Positions 1-11,821 are shown, numbered from the stretch's first letter. The stretch is DNA of 64,000 bases from Ceratotherium simum simum (GCF_000283155.1 NW_004454178.1:21772399-21836398), one strand, 5' to 3'. The notes: generated by a model from the letters alone, not told the origin. Numbers and translations: made by a program.

Positions 1-119
1 GTGGGACTCGGCCTCACGTTGGACGGAGAAGTGGTGCCTCGGGGCGCTCCCGGGATCCGAACCCGGGCCGCCAGCATCAGAGTGCGCACACTTAACCGCT
101 AAGCCACGGAGCCGGCCCT
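1..119 (-). repeat. SINE of the perissodactyl ERE type, cut by the window edge
   Basis: Reading the reverse strand gives a SINE head ('gggccggctccgtggctta', then the tRNA-like B-box region). The same core recurs at 21343-21549 and 58414-58631. It lies inside the L1 ORF2 that starts at 120, so it inserted into the L1. Its tail, and the continuation of the L1, lie outside the window. Confidence 0.85.
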
Positions 120-2495
120 ATCTTTCCATTTCTTTATGTCTTCTTTGATTTCTTTCAATAGTGTCTTATAGTTTACAGTGTATAGGTCTTTCACTTCCTT
201 GGTTAAATTTATTCCTAGATATTTTATTCTTTTTATTGCCATTGTAAATGGGATTGTATTGTTGACTTCTCTTTCTGCTAGTTCATTATTAGTGTATGGA
301 AATGCAACTGATTTTTGTAAGTTGATTTTGTAACCTGCAAATTTGCTGTAGTTGTTGATTATTTCTAATAGTTTCCTGGTGGATTCTTTAGGGTTTTCTA
401 TACATAGAATTTTGTTATCCACAAACAGCAAGAGTTTGACTTCTTCCTTTCCAATTTGGATACCTTTTATTTCTTTTTCTTGCCTAATTGCTCTGGCCAA
501 AACCTCCACTACTATGTCAAATAGGAGTAGTGAGAGTGGGCACCCTTGTCTTGTTTCTGTTCTCAGAGGGATGGCTTTCAGTTTCTTACCATTAAGTATG
601 GTGTTGGCTGTGGGTTTGTCGTATATGGTCTTTGTTATGTTGAGATACTTTCCTTCCATGCCCATTTTATTGAGAGTTTTTATCATAAATGGATGTTGGA
701 TCTTGTTAAATGCTTTCTCTGCATCTATTGAGATGACCATGGGATTTTTATTCCTCATTTTGTTAATGTGGTGTATCACATTGATTTGCAGACGTTGAAC
801 CATCCTTACGCCCCTGGAATAGATCCCACTTGATCATAGTGTATGATACTTTTAACGTATTGCTGTATTTGGTTTGTCAATATTTTGTTGAGGACTTTTG
901 GATCTGTGTTCATCAGTGATATTAGCCTGTAATTTTCCTTCTTTGTATTGTCTTTGTCTGATTTTGGTATTAGGGTAATGTTGGCTTCATAGAATGAGTT
1001 AGGAAGCATTCCGTCTTCTTCACTTTTTTGGAATAGTTTGAGAAGGATAGGTACTAAATCTTTTTTGAATGTTTAGTAGAATTCTCCAGAGAAGCTATCT
1101 GGTCCTGGACTTGTCTTTTTGGGGAGGTTTTTGATTAGTTTCTATCTCTTTACTTGTGATTGGTCATTCAGATTTTCTCTTTCCTCTTGATTCAGTTTTG
1201 GGAGGTTGTATGAGTCTAAGAATTTATCTGTTTCTCGTAGGTTATCTAATTTGTTGGTGTATAGTTTTTCTTGGTATTCTCTTATAATCATTTGTATTTC
1301 TGTATCCACTGTAATTTCTCCTCTTTCATTTATAATTTTATTTATTTGAGCCTTCTCTCTTTTTTTCTTAGTGAGTCTGGCTAAAGGTTTGTCAATTTTG
1401 TTTATCTTCTCAAAGAACCAGGTCTTTGCTACATTGATCCTTTCTATTGTTTTTTTAGTCTCTATCTCATTTATTTCTGCTCTAATTTTTATTATTTCCA
1501 TCCTTCTGCTGACTTTGGGCTTTGTTTGTTCTTCTTTTTCTAGTTCTGTTAGGTGTAGTTTAAGATTACTTATTTGAGATGTTTCTTGTTTGTTGATGTG
1601 GGCCTGTATTGATATAAACTTCCCTCTTAGATCCACTTTTGCTGCATCCCATAAGAGTTGGTATGTTGTATTTTTATTTTCATTTGTCTCCAGATATTTT
1701 TTGATTTCTCCTTTGATTTCTTCATTGATCCAACCGTTGTTCAGTAGTATGTTGTGTAGTCTCCACATATTTGTGGCTTTCCCAGCTTTTTGCTTGTAGT
1801 TGATTTCTAGTTTCATAGCATTGTGGTTGGAAAAGATACTTGATGTGATTTCAATCTTAAATGTATTGAGGCTTGCCTTGATTCCCAAATTATGGTCTAT
1901 CTTTGAGAATATTCCATGTGCACTTGAGAAGACTGTTTATTCTGCTCTTTTTGGATGGAATGTTCTTTATATATCTATTAAGTCTATCCAGTCTAGTGTT
2001 TCATTTAAGGCCACTGTTTCCTTGTTGACTTTCTGTCTGGATGATCTATCCATTGATGTAAGTGGGCTGTTGTGGTTCCTTACTATTATAGTGTTGCTGT
2101 CAATTTCTCCCTTTAGGTCTGTTGGTAGTTGCTTTATATACTTTGGTGCTCCTATGTTAGGTGCATATATGTTCATAAGTGTTATGTGTTCTTGGTGGAA
2201 TGTCCCTTTTATCACTATATACTGCCCCTCTTTGTCTCTCATTGTCTTTTTTATCTTGAAATATGCTTTGTCAGATGTAAGTATGGCAACACCTGCTTTC
2301 TTTTGCTTGCCATTTGCTTGAAGTATTATCTTCTACCCCTTCACTCTGAGCCTATGTTTGTCTTTAGAACTGAGATGTGTTTCCTGGAGGCAACATATTG
2401 TTGGGTCTTATTTTTTAATCCATCCAGCCACTGTGTGTCTTTTGATTGACGCATTCAATCCATTTACATTTAGAGTGATTATTGATATATGAGGG
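120..2495 (-). pseudogene. L1 ORF2 remnant (endonuclease and reverse transcriptase domains)
   Basis: Broken reading frames on the minus strand cover an endonuclease part (2242-1967 includes 'LMNIYAPNIGAPKYIKQLP' and 'DRSSRQKVNKET'), a linker (1888-1142) and reverse transcriptase (1009-806 and 803-120, with '[20 protein letters not shown]' and '[20 protein letters not shown]'). Functional ORF2 is about 1,275 residues; this fragment stops part-way through the RT because of the SINE at 1-119. Two catalytic motifs are lost: the endonuclease GDFN motif reads RNHN, and the RT F/YADD box reads FVDN. Together with frame breaks near 803 and 1009-1142, this leaves no possible activity from this copy. 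The domain assignment is secure; the exact N-terminus is estimated. Confidence 0.93.
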
Positions 2496-2974
2496 CTTAA
2501 TACTGCCATTTTATCTCTTGTTTTCTAGTTGTTCTATATTCCTATTGTTTCTCTTCTCTTGTATTTCTAACTGCCATTTCAGTTTGGTGGTTTTCTGTGA
2601 TAGTTTTCTCAGTTTTCTCTTTATTTATGATTTGTGACTCTATTCTGATTCTTTATTTAGTGGTTACCATGAGGTTTGTATAAAAGATCTCATAGATGAG
2701 ATAGTCCATTTTCTGTTAGCCTCTTATCTCCATTAGCCTAAGCAGGTTCCATCCCTTTCCTCTTCCCCTTCTGAGTTATTGTTGTCACAAATTATTCTTT
2801 TCTTGTGTTGTGAGTTTGTGACTAAGTTGAAGTGTTTGTGGTTATTTTTGATGCTTTCCTTCCCTTTATTTTTTATGTTATAATTAAGTGTTTACTAACC
2901 TGTTCTGATAGAGAGCTGCAATTTTTTGACTTTGTCTATTTATTTCCTTGCTCAAAGGTTTGTAAACCTTTGCC

Positions 2975-3960
2975 TTTTTGTTTCAGGTAGGAGGGCTTCC
3001 TACATTATTTCTTATAAGGGAGGTCTAGTGACAATGAACTCCCTCAGCTTTTGTTTATCTGGGAAAGCTTTCATTTCTCTATCATATCTGAAGGATAGTT
3101 TCTCAGGATAGAGTATTCTTGGCTGAAAGTTTTTTTGTCTTTCAGTGTTTTGAATATATCATTCCATTCTCTCCTAGCCTGTAAGGTTTCTGCTGAGAAA
3201 TCTTCTGAAAGCCTGATAGAGGTTCCTTTGTAGGTTATGTTCTTCTGCCTTGCTACCCTTAATATTTTTTCTTTGTCATTGACTTTGCCAGTTTTAATAT
3301 TATATGCCTTGGAGAAGGTCGTTTTGCATTGATATAATCAGGAGTTCTATTGGCTTCATGTACTTTTTTGTCCAGTTCCTTCCCCAAGTTTGGGAAGTTC
3401 TCAGCTATTATTTCTTTGAACAAGCTCTCTGCTCCTTTCTTCCTGTCTTCTCACTCTGGAATACCTATAATCTTTATATTGCTTTTCCTAATTGAGTCAG
3501 ATAGTTCTTGAAGAATTTCTTCATTTTTTTTGGATCTTAGTTCTCTCTCCTCCTCTACCTATAGCATTTCTATATTTCTGTTCTCTAATTCACTAATTCT
3601 GTCCTCCATAACATCTGCTCTGTTTTTTATGGTTTATAGATTATTTTTTATCTCATCAATTGTGTTATTCATATCCAGAATTTCTGTTTGGTTTTTTTTT
3701 TTTTTAGAGTTTCAATCTCTTTGGAGAAGTATTCCTTCTGCTCATTAATTTTATTCCCGAGCTCATAGAGCTGTCTTTCTGAGTTTTCTGTATCTCATTG
3801 AGTGTCTTTATGACAATTATTTTGAATTCTTTGTCATTTAGATTGTAAATTTCTGTGACTTCAGGATTGGTTTCTGGAAACTTGTCATTTTCCTTCTGCT
3901 CTGAAATATAACTGTAGTTCTTCATGGTATTTGGTGAAGTGATCCTTTGCTGATGCATTT
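2975..3960 (-). pseudogene. L1 ORF1 remnant (RNA-binding protein)
   Basis: On the minus strand the N-terminal part reads 'MKNYSYISEQKEND' with 'NLNDKEFKIIVIKTLNEIQ' just after it. Further on (about 3530-3290) it resembles the ORF1p RRM ('NIKIIGIPE', then 'ENFPNLGKELDKKVHEA'). The C-terminal domain follows near 3290-2980 ('YKGTSIRLSEDFSAETLQAR'). The total of about 985 bases matches the usual length of about 340 residues. An in-frame stop follows IIGIPE and the frame shifts several times, so it is a pseudogene. ORF1p normally coats L1 RNA as a trimer. The start at 3960 or 3925 is uncertain because two in-frame ATGs are present. Confidence 0.85.
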
Positions 3961-3970
3961 GTGGTAGTAT

Positions 3971-4811
3971 CAGGTGGCAGATTCCACCTGCCACGGCTGA
4001 CAGAGGGGAGCAGGAGCTGTGTTTTCTGATTCTGCCCTGTCTGCTGGAAGTTCTGTGGGTAGGGCTGCTCTGTGTTTGCACCTTGGCTGCAGCCTCTTTG
4101 CAGGTTGCACTCATGTCAGCAGGTCCTCTGCGCTGGGTGGTTGAGTCGAGCACCATAGGTGGTGCCTCTGTGCTCAGCAGGGGACCAGCTGAGCTGCTGT
4201 ATGCTAGGTGGGAGGGGTGCCTATGTGGGGGCTGAGCCACCACTCAGTGTCCTGTGGGCTGCTGTGCTCCTTGGGCAGGGTACCTTCTGAATGGGCGGGG
4301 TGCCTTCTTGCCTGCACAGCGCTAAGGGCAAGGGGCGCCCATGTGGGGCCTGAGCCACCACTTGGTGGGGCCTGAGCCACCACTTGGTGAGTCCTGCGAG
4401 CTGCCATGCTCAGAGGGTGGGTGTCTTCATGGCAGCTGAGCTTCTGCCACTCATTGTAGAGCGTTCCCACCAGTAGTGCCACTGCAGCACAGTGGGTGCT
4501 TCTGCAGGCCGGGCTGCAACTCTGAAAGCATTTGCACAGGCCAGGCTGTTCCCGCCTCTTCTTACAGTTGTGCCAGCCACTGTGTGAGGATCTGCAACCT
4601 GGCTCCCTGACACCGGAAGGGGAAGGGGTGCACTTTCCTAGTTCCACTGTGTCCCAGGGATGCAGTCCACCCACCTTCAGATGTATAGCTGCGTGGATCT
4701 CTCAGAAGTCCTGTTGTGCTGTGCAGGGAATCCTCTGCCAGTTAATGAATGTCAGTTTTGTTGTAACTTGGTGGGGGAGAGGCAAAAGGAACAACTCACT
4801 CTGCCATACCA
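3971..4811 (-). promoter_or_regulatory. L1 5' UTR
   Basis: This GC-rich stretch sits upstream of ORF1 and ends at the L1 5' terminus. It holds a short tandem duplication at 4343-4388 (two copies of about 23 bases containing 'gggcctgagccaccacttgg'). L1 5' UTRs carry an internal promoter; nothing here shows whether this one still works. Open frames in the region (for example 4204-4674 minus) have no protein similarity I recognise. Confidence 0.75.
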
Positions 4812-6094
4812 CTGATGTAACTCTTCTTTAATTTCTTTTAAAATAAACAAAAGTGGATGTAGCCCAGCTTGAATTATATTAGCCTTTATACCAATACAGT
4901 CATGAAAATATAAATTTTAATATATATGTATGGAGGAAAAGGCCCGTGAAGGTGACATTACTTAGGGCTCAGGAGAGTCCTAAAGCAGCCCACGTGAGTC
5001 CTGTGCTGCAAGTCTGGGCAGCACAGCATGGCACCACCCCCACGGTCCCTGAGGGTGGCATTTGCTTTTGGCACCAGATAATTATTTTTATTCTATTAAG
5101 AAATTTCCTCACCCCCTCATTTTACTAAACATTTTGATTTTTAATTTTATCAGCTGCCATATTGGCATCTATCAATGTGCTTGTGTTGTTTTACACCTTT
5201 GCCCATCTAGTATTATGGATTATCTTCATTAATTTACCAGTGGTTAATAATCCCAGAATATACCCCACCTGGTCCAAGAGCTTTGTTCCTTCTCCTGCTG
5301 CTGGATTTTATTTTCATTAATCATCGTATGTGAGGCTGATCCATAATTTTCTTTCTTTGTCTTATCTCATTCAGGTTTTCACTGTCTTAGCAACTGCTTG
5401 TTTTGTTGAGTAAATTGGGAAGCTTTCCATCTCTTGTGTGTGTGTGTGTGTTTAAACAGTGTAAATAGCATGAGAGTTATTTGTTTAGCAAATTGGTAAA
5501 GCTTCTGTGAGATTTGGGGTATGTTTAACATGTAATAAATATCTCCTGCTTAGTTCTTTTAAGTTTCTAATTTCTCGAACTGTTTCATGGGAAACTTGTT
5601 TTGCACAATCTTAAAAAACAAGTTTCCCTGGTTGGAAACAGTGGTTTAAACTAAAGTTAAACCTCTTTCTTTACAAGATTCTCAGAGCATTTGTATGCTA
5701 ACTGCATCTTTAAGAGGGACTAACATATTTATCACTTCTCAAAATTGTAAGACCCTCGTATCCTGCAGAACACAATCTAAGGAATACTAAAAAATATTCA
5801 TTTTTTTGTCTCTTCTCTAGCTATTTTAATTTTCACTTCTTGTTTTTGTCATCATGCTGACTTTTGTCACACATTTTTAATATGCACCTTTCATTTTTTT
5901 TTGGTGCAGTGGAAACTGTATAACAAAACTTATTAGAACAGTGTCAAAAATAATCATACATAGAGTCTTCACATTCTCCACAAGAGTCTGAGGTAATTTT
6001 TAATGGGTTAAATGGTTTCTGTACACACATATTGTAACACCCATTTTGACTACTGAGGGCTCACTTTTTCTTCTTCCTGGGTTCTTGGCCATGT
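4812..6094. other. AT-rich intergenic DNA with an older L1 fragment
   Basis: No gene seen. About 5130-5620 resembles an old, diverged L1 ORF2 on the minus strand (the 'tggtccaagagctttgttcc' area matches the antisense RT region). A short (GT)n run lies at 5438-5452. The rest is unassigned. Confidence 0.5.
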
Positions 6095-6320
6095 TCTAGA
6101 CCTGAGCTGCCCATTGCTCTTGCATATAGCCATGTGAATATTAAAATTAAAATTTAAATGAATTAAAATGAAATAAAATTAAAATTTCAGTTACTCAGTC
6201 ACACTAGCCACATTTCAAGTGCTCAATAGTCAAATGTGGCCAGTGGCTACCATATTGGACAGAGCAGATATGGGACAATCCATCATCATGGAAAGTCCTA
6301 GTGGACAGTGCTGTTCTAGA
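6095..6320 (-). repeat. hAT-Charlie type non-autonomous DNA transposon
   Basis: The sequence holds the internal blocks 'cactagccacatttcaagtg' and 'gtggccagtggctaccatat' and ends 'gtggacagtgctgttctaga', facing 'gacctgagctgcccattgct' at the left end. These match a common mammalian hAT MITE whose ends resemble 'cagtgctgtccaatagaa'. Subfamily not resolved. A relative lies at 49040-49250. Confidence 0.7.
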
Positions 6321-7387
6321 TAATTCATCATGACAAATAACAGAGGAATCTGTAATTTAAACCAGGACTCATAACAACTTGGAAGGGTATATATTAGTGA
6401 TCTTATATTTACAACTAATAATTCAGTCTCATTTATTGTTACTTGTCTAAAGTGAGATCTCCAAGGAGAAGCAGACAGTATTGCTTATCCAGCAAGGGAG
6501 GACATGCTTTAAATTTCATAACAATGTTTGATGTGGAAAGTTTCGGACTCAGTAAGAATTGGCTTTCTAAATGCCTCAGGAGTGTTAACATTATTATCTC
6601 CCCATAAGACTGAGTGCGTTATGGACAAGGACCACATCTTTGTGCTTCAGCGTAAACTCGTGGTACTAATCCAAGATTTAGGCATGAAATAGAAACTTGT
6701 TATCCTAATGATTTATTTTCAAGATAATGGAGTTCAGAAAGACAAGTCATCTCATTTGAGCCAGAGACAACCTCTCACAACAGAACTTCAAATAATATTT
6801 TAATTAATGAATGTATTGATAGCAGCTCTGTTAATGTACATTGGCCCAAGTCATCATACAGATATGGTCTAGCCCATTGCTTTAGTGATAAAAGTCCAAA
6901 ATCCTTAACATTATCTATGAGACACTGTGTGATATGGATCTGCCTACATATCCAGCTTCATCTCACACAACTCTTTTCTTTCTAGAATGCTCCAGCCATA
7001 CTGTTTTCTTCCATTTCTTGAATGCTCTGGTTCTAGTGGATAGGATCAGCATCTCATCCTTATAGAATGAAATCATTCCCATGGGGCTGTCAATCATGTG
7101 GCCACACCTCTTCTACTGCAGAGGTGAGGGAGTGACCTAAGATGGGGCCAATGAGATTCCTTCCGGGCATTTTTTGTAAAGATACTGGGAGAGAGAAGCC
7201 GTCTTTCTTCTGGAGTTGCCAGCTCCAAAGACAAACGCTCCCGGTGGCCCAGATGTCCCCAGTCTTCTCCCCCTCTGGCATCTAGGAAGCCATCTACAGC
7301 AGGGGACAATGAGGGCATCACTCAGAGAGAAGCAGAGCTGAGTGGAGAAAGAGGTGGAGGCGCTAAAGGGGTTTCTTAAGCCAAGCA
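6321..7387. other. Intergenic, no gene; L2 fragment near 6885-7035
   Basis: The stretch 6885-7035 ('aaaatccttaacattatcta' through 'ctcacacaactcttttcttt') resembles the L2 3' region on the plus strand. The rest shows no gene or clear repeat. Short open frames near 7090-7390 are not credible genes. Confidence 0.5.
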
Positions 7388-8015
7388 CAGAAAATATTAA
7401 CTGTAAAAAGAAATGGATACATTTGACTACATTAAAAATTAGGAACTATTCATCAAAAGACACCACAAAGTAAAGCAACAGAGTGGGGAAAGACATCTGC
7501 AACTTAAACAGAATATATAATAATATATATTAATACTAAATACTATATTCCAGATCACTATGAATCAATCAACAAAAATAAGACAGACAATACAATAGAA
7601 AAATGGGCAAAGATTTGAACATGCCCTTCCCAACAGTGGAACTCTACATGGCCTCTAAACATGTAACAAAGCGCCCTGCATTGTCAATAGCCAGGGAAAT
7701 ACAAATTAAAACCACAATAAGGTACCATTTTGTACCATTGGGTCAGGAAACACTTAAAAGCCTGGTAATAATACTAAGTGTTGGCAAGGATATGGAGCAA
7801 CTGGAATTTGAATACTCTGTTGCTAGGAATGCAAATTAGTTCAATGACTTTGGAAAACACTTGGGAATTGTCTACACACTTTCAACCAATCATTCTACTC
7901 ATGTCTAAGGAGGACATACCCCAGAGAAGTTTATATGCCCGAGAGAAGCTTATGAACATGTGCACCAAGGAACATGTACAAGGATGTTGGTAGCAGCCCC
8001 AAACTGGACTCAAAC
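7388..8015 (+). mobile_element. Old L1M 3' end, first part (split by an LTR)
   Basis: This resembles the mammalian L1M 3' region on the plus strand ('aaattaaaaccacaataagg', 'tgttggcaaggatatggagc', 'aaggatgttggtagcagccc'). The LTR at 8016-8405 splits it and it resumes at 8406. The open frame 7603-7839 is a remnant of this sequence and not a host gene. Confidence 0.8.
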
Positions 8016-8405
8016 TGCATTCGTCTGCTGGGGCTGCCATAACGAAATACCACAGACTGGGATGCTTAAACAACTGACATTTATTTCCTCTCAGTTCTGG
8101 TGGGTAGAAGTCTGAGATCAAGGTGTTGGCAGGGTTGGTTCCTTCTGAGGTGTCTTTCCTTAGTTTGTAGAGGGCTGTCTTCTCCCTGTGTCTTCACAGG
8201 GTCTTTCCTCTGTGTGTCTGTGTCCTAATCTCCTCTTCTCACAAGGACACAAGTCATACTGGACTAGGTCCCACCATAATGACCTCATTTTAACATAATT
8301 AGCTCCTCAAAGGCCTTATCTCCAAATATAGGCACCTTCTGAGGTGCTTGGGGTTAGGACTTCAACATGCGAATTTTGGGAGGGAACACAATTCATCTCA
8401 TAACG
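8016..8405 (-). mobile_element. MLT1-type solo LTR (ERVL-MaLR) with 5-bp target duplication
   Basis: On the plus strand it starts 'tgcattcgtctgctggggct' and ends near 'attcatctcataacg', the reverse complement of MLT1 LTRs. The flanks are 'caaac' at 8011-8015 and 'caaac' at 8406-8410, an exact 5-bp target-site duplication typical of ERVL-class integration. It interrupts an L1, so it is younger than that L1. Confidence 0.88.
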
Positions 8406-8545
8406 CAAACCTAATAATGCCTATCAACAGGAGAATGGATAAATAAATTGTGGCCTATTCATACAATGGAAATCGATTGCAGTACAAACAGCTGAACTAT
8501 ACACAATGAAAAACATGGATGAATCTTACAAAACAGTATTGTGCC
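8406..8545 (+). mobile_element. Old L1M 3' end, second part
   Basis: It continues the L1 interrupted at 8015 ('gaatggataaataaattgtg', 'catacaatggaaatcgattg', 'acatggatgaatcttacaaa'). These are standard L1M 3'-UTR phrases on the plus strand. Confidence 0.75.
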
Positions 8546-9047
8546 AAAGAAGCTGTATTGGAGACTGATGTGCCACTTAGTCTCCTCTTCAAGGAAGAGC
8601 TCGATGTCCCAGCTGCTGGGAGCGCTGTTGGCAGACGCCTTCAGCTGTCAGTGCCTCCAGGGACTGCTTCAGTTACAGAAAGCTGCCTCACCCAAGGGCA
8701 CGCCCATCCAGGATGGCCCACCCTCATGACTGATCATTGTGGCCCAACTTAGGGCAATTCTGAAGGACTCCATAGGTTGGCCAAGGCTGTCGTTGGGCCT
8801 GATTGTAGCTCAACCCTCTGCCCAATCTTGCTTCTGTCCTCCACTCTTCCTTGCACAGACGTTAGTCCCAAGGGCAGTCTTTAATAAATATCCTGTGCTC
8901 AAACTCCATCTCAGAGTCTGCTTCTTGAGGAAACCAACTTGGGACAGTTGGTTCCTGGAGTGGTCCTAGAAAGGACATTGTATTTGTTGGACCTCCACCT
9001 TGTACCTGGCTCCCATCAGGACAGGTCCCAAACACTATATCATCACC
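8546..9047 (+). repeat. Possible LTR/ERV-derived segment
   Basis: An 'aataaa' signal (8882-8887) is followed by 'ctccatctcagagtctgctt' and 'ccaacttgggacagttggtt', a phrase seen at the 3' end of several mammalian retroelement LTRs with a primer-binding-like stretch after it. Family not identified. No intact retroviral reading frame is present. Confidence 0.35.
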
Positions 9048-9200
9048 TGTAGTGGGTTGAACAGTGGCCACTCAAAAAGATATGTCTCCTGGGCCTGTGA
9101 ATGTAACTATATTTGGGAAAATGGTCTTTGCAGATGTAATTAAGTTAAGGATATTGAGGTGAGATCATCCCGGATTAGGGTGGACCCTAAATCCAAGGCA
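9048..9200 (+). mobile_element. MLT1 LTR fragment
   Basis: It begins 'tgtagtgggttgaacagtgg' and includes 'ctttgcagatgtaattaagt' and 'gatcatcccggattagggtg', the 5' half of an MLT1 LTR on the plus strand. It ends abruptly near 9200. Confidence 0.8.
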
Positions 9201-9744
9201 CAGAGGGCTGAGGCCCAGGTCCAGGACTGAATGTTCAGTGTGGCCAAGCTCCAGAGAAGGTAAAATCCCAAATGAGGCAGGTCTGCTCTGCCCAGGTCAG
9301 GGGCCTGGTTGGGAAAGAACAGGACCCTGACTCATGGGTTGGGATGGCCCAACTGGTGTCTCCAGCAACCTGGAATTCCCAGACCCTTCAGAAATAGCCC
9401 ACTGTTCCTTATAAGAGTTAGCACCCCTACCATTTCTACTTGGAGATGATGCAGAGGTTTCACCCTCTTTGGACAACATGTGCTCTCCCAGCTTCTGCTC
9501 CCAACCCCTCCATAGTTATTTGGCTATAACTAGGGCTTAGTTACACCAAAACCCAACCAGGACTGCACTGGGTCCACTAGAGCTGCAACATCAAGGGAGC
9601 ATGTTCCAGAAGGAGCCAGAAGCCTACAGCTGGGATGATGACAAAATAGCAGGGTATTTCTGTTTAGGTTGAGAACAAGACCAGGATATGTCTTAATAAC
9701 ATTATAACTCAATAGTAATATAAAGAGCTGTCCAGTGTATTAGG
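9201..9744. other. Intergenic, unassigned
   Basis: No gene or confident repeat. It may be the continuation of the ERV-like segment at 8546-9047, interrupted by the MLT1 fragment. Confidence 0.35.
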
Positions 9745-10700
9745 TGTAAAAAAGAAAAGAGTTTAAACATCAGGAAAGAATAGACAGATGATTTGCAGAT
9801 GATACGATTGTCCACTGAGAACATTTAAGAGGATAAGTCAACTGGGAAACATATAGAATTAATTAGGAAGTTTATTAAGTGGCTGAAAATAAAAAACAAA
9901 TATATAAATCAAATTCTCTAGTTTTCCCACACATCAACACTAACTATAATACACAGTGGAAAAATAGAAAAATAGGAATACAAATAATGAGAAAAATATA
10001 GAGTCTATATGACTGTAACTGCAAAATTTTTCTGAAGGAAGCAAAAGATTTGAAAAACTTGAGAGATATACCATGTTCTTGAATGGCTAGACACAGTAGA
10101 GTAAAAATGCTAATTCAGGATTAATTAATTAATTGGTCAATTATTTAACTATAGCCTTTTGTTTTCTAAAAAATGACTAATTATAAAAAAAATCAGTCAA
10201 GTAACGTAGAAAAGTGCAAAGAAAAAAGAAATGAGCTGAATAGAATCATGTGGAGGTAATCATTGTTACTATTTTAACACCCTCTCAGACCAGTCTCTCT
10301 GAATATGACACAGATCCATGTTAACGAGTTTACATTAAGAGGATAATACTAAACTTCATGTTTCAGAATTTGTATTTTTCATTGAATAATATGTCATGGA
10401 CATCTTTCCAGGCCAGGTAAATATACAGCCACACCATCAGAGAATCCAGTCGGGTTGTACCACGATTTACATAAATGTTCCCCTATTCTTGGGCATTGTT
10501 GTCATTATTCTCTGTTATTAAAAATACTGCAAACAGACCAAATAGTTTATACATTTATCATAATTCCAATAAATATCCTAATATATTTTTTCATTTATAA
10601 AAGGAATATAAAGTACATCTGGATGTATAAATGTATGAGATTAAGTAGAAATTTCTGAAATAGAACAATGTGGAATATTTGTCCTATGAAATGTTAAAAT
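9745..10700. repeat. Old L1 fragments, one per strand
   Basis: 9745-10125 resembles a diverged L1 ORF2 on the plus strand (RT C-terminal part, many stops; 'gcagatgatacgattgtcca', 'ttttcccacacatcaacact'). About 10340-10580 resembles an L1 3' UTR on the minus strand ('catggacatctttccaggcc', 'gggttgtaccacgatttaca'). The junction between them is AT-rich and unassigned. Confidence 0.6.
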
Positions 10701-11019
10701 ACTTTACGAAGCTATAATAATTACAACATGAAAAGATCAACAAGTTTCAGAAACAAAGCAATATAACTATTCAAAAAAGACGTTGAAGTTAGAGTCCAAT
10801 CTCTCATCGTAAGCAAAAGATAAATTTCAAATTAAGTAAATACTTAAATGTAAAATGTATTAGGACAACTTATAGACAATAATTAATATAATCTTGGGCT
10901 GTGGAAAACTTTTTAAGCCTGATACTGAAGGCCAAAACCACAAAGGAAACACCAGATAGATTTTACTTTAGTAAAGAAAATTAAGAATTTATTTGCATAA
11001 AACATCATAAGTCTATAAT
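10701..11019. other. AT-rich intergenic DNA
   Basis: No gene; probably further decayed L1 sequence, but too diverged for me to assign. Confidence 0.35.
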
Positions 11020-11350
11020 ATAGAATGGCTCTGTTTGATAGAAATACTACATGGGCCACAAATGTGAGTGGCATATGTAATTGTAAACTTTCTAGTAGAT
11101 GTATTTAAAAAAGTGAAAACAAGGAAGTGACATTAATTTCAACAATATATTTTATTGACTTCAATGTATCTAAAGTATTATCATTTCAATATGTAATCAA
11201 TATTGAAAATTACTAATGGGATATTTTATATTCTTTGTTTTCATGCTAAGTCTGAAATCTGGTGTATATTTTATACTCACAGCACAGTATGAATAGCTGT
11301 ATTTTAAGTCTCAATTGCCACATGAGGTTACTGTAATAGACAACACAGGT
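11020..11350 (+). repeat. hAT-type DNA transposon of the long 'CTGTTTGATAGAAAT' kind
   Basis: The copy runs from 'ggctctgtttgatagaaata' to 'tactgtaatagacaacacag', with the characteristic middle blocks 'tattatcatttcaatatgta' and 'tctggtgtatattttatact'. It belongs to the same broad group as 6095-6320 and 49040-49250, but in a longer form. Confidence 0.6.
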
Positions 11351-11359
11351 ATAGACTAT

Positions 11360-11821
11360 TAAAAATTAAAAGCCAAATGAAAACTTGCAAGTTATGGTGT
11401 TTATTTTGTGTATGTATGAGTGTCTATTTATTAAAAGGGTTTATATCCTTAAAATATAAAAAGTTCTTATGAATCAATAAAAATAAGCAAGTTGGTCAGT
11501 AGAAAAATGGGCAAAGGATGAGAACAGGTGATTCACACAAAAAATCAATAAACATATAAAAATGTGCAGGTATTAGTCATCAAATAATGCACATTAAAAT
11601 ACAATAAAACAGATAATTTTACCTATTGCACTGTGAAATGTTACAAAACAAATCCCAATTGTCTTTGTTAGTAAGAATATGATGAAATGGGCACTTGTAG
11701 ATGCTGTAGTTTGGAATGTAAATAGGTAAAACCCTTCCGGATGGAAATGTGTATCAAAAACCTTAATACATGTTTCCTTTGAAATAGCAATTCCATCACA
11801 GGAGTTTATCTGAGGTAGGCA
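11360..11821 (+). mobile_element. Old L1ME-type 3' fragment
   Basis: Phrases such as 'gtagaaaaatgggcaaagga' and 'aaatagcaattccatcacag' are L1 3'-UTR sequence on the plus strand. The following LTR cuts it, and related sequence reappears at about 13025-13400. Confidence 0.65.

Larger units (their letters stand above)
120..4811 (-). mobile_element. L1 LINE, 5'-complete, inactive; 3' part outside the window
   Basis: On the minus strand the element begins near 4811 with the L1 start (a 'ggtatggcagagtgagttg' type sequence). It then has a GC-rich 5' UTR (about 3970-4811), ORF1, a spacer of about 470 bp, and ORF2 from about 2495 to 120, where a SINE interrupts it. Retaining the 5' end is unusual because most L1 copies are 5'-truncated. 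Both ORFs carry stops and frameshifts, so this copy is dead. The rest of ORF2 and the poly-A tail must lie left of the window if the copy is complete. Confidence 0.92.

Noticed and set aside
99..803. 234-codon reverse transcriptase frame as a functional gene
   Set aside because: It is part of a dead L1: RT box mutated, the last codons come from a SINE, and neighbouring domains are in other frames.
7603..7839. 78-codon frame resembling a conserved protein
   Set aside because: It is the translated L1M 3' region, which also contains the neighbouring repeat phrases.
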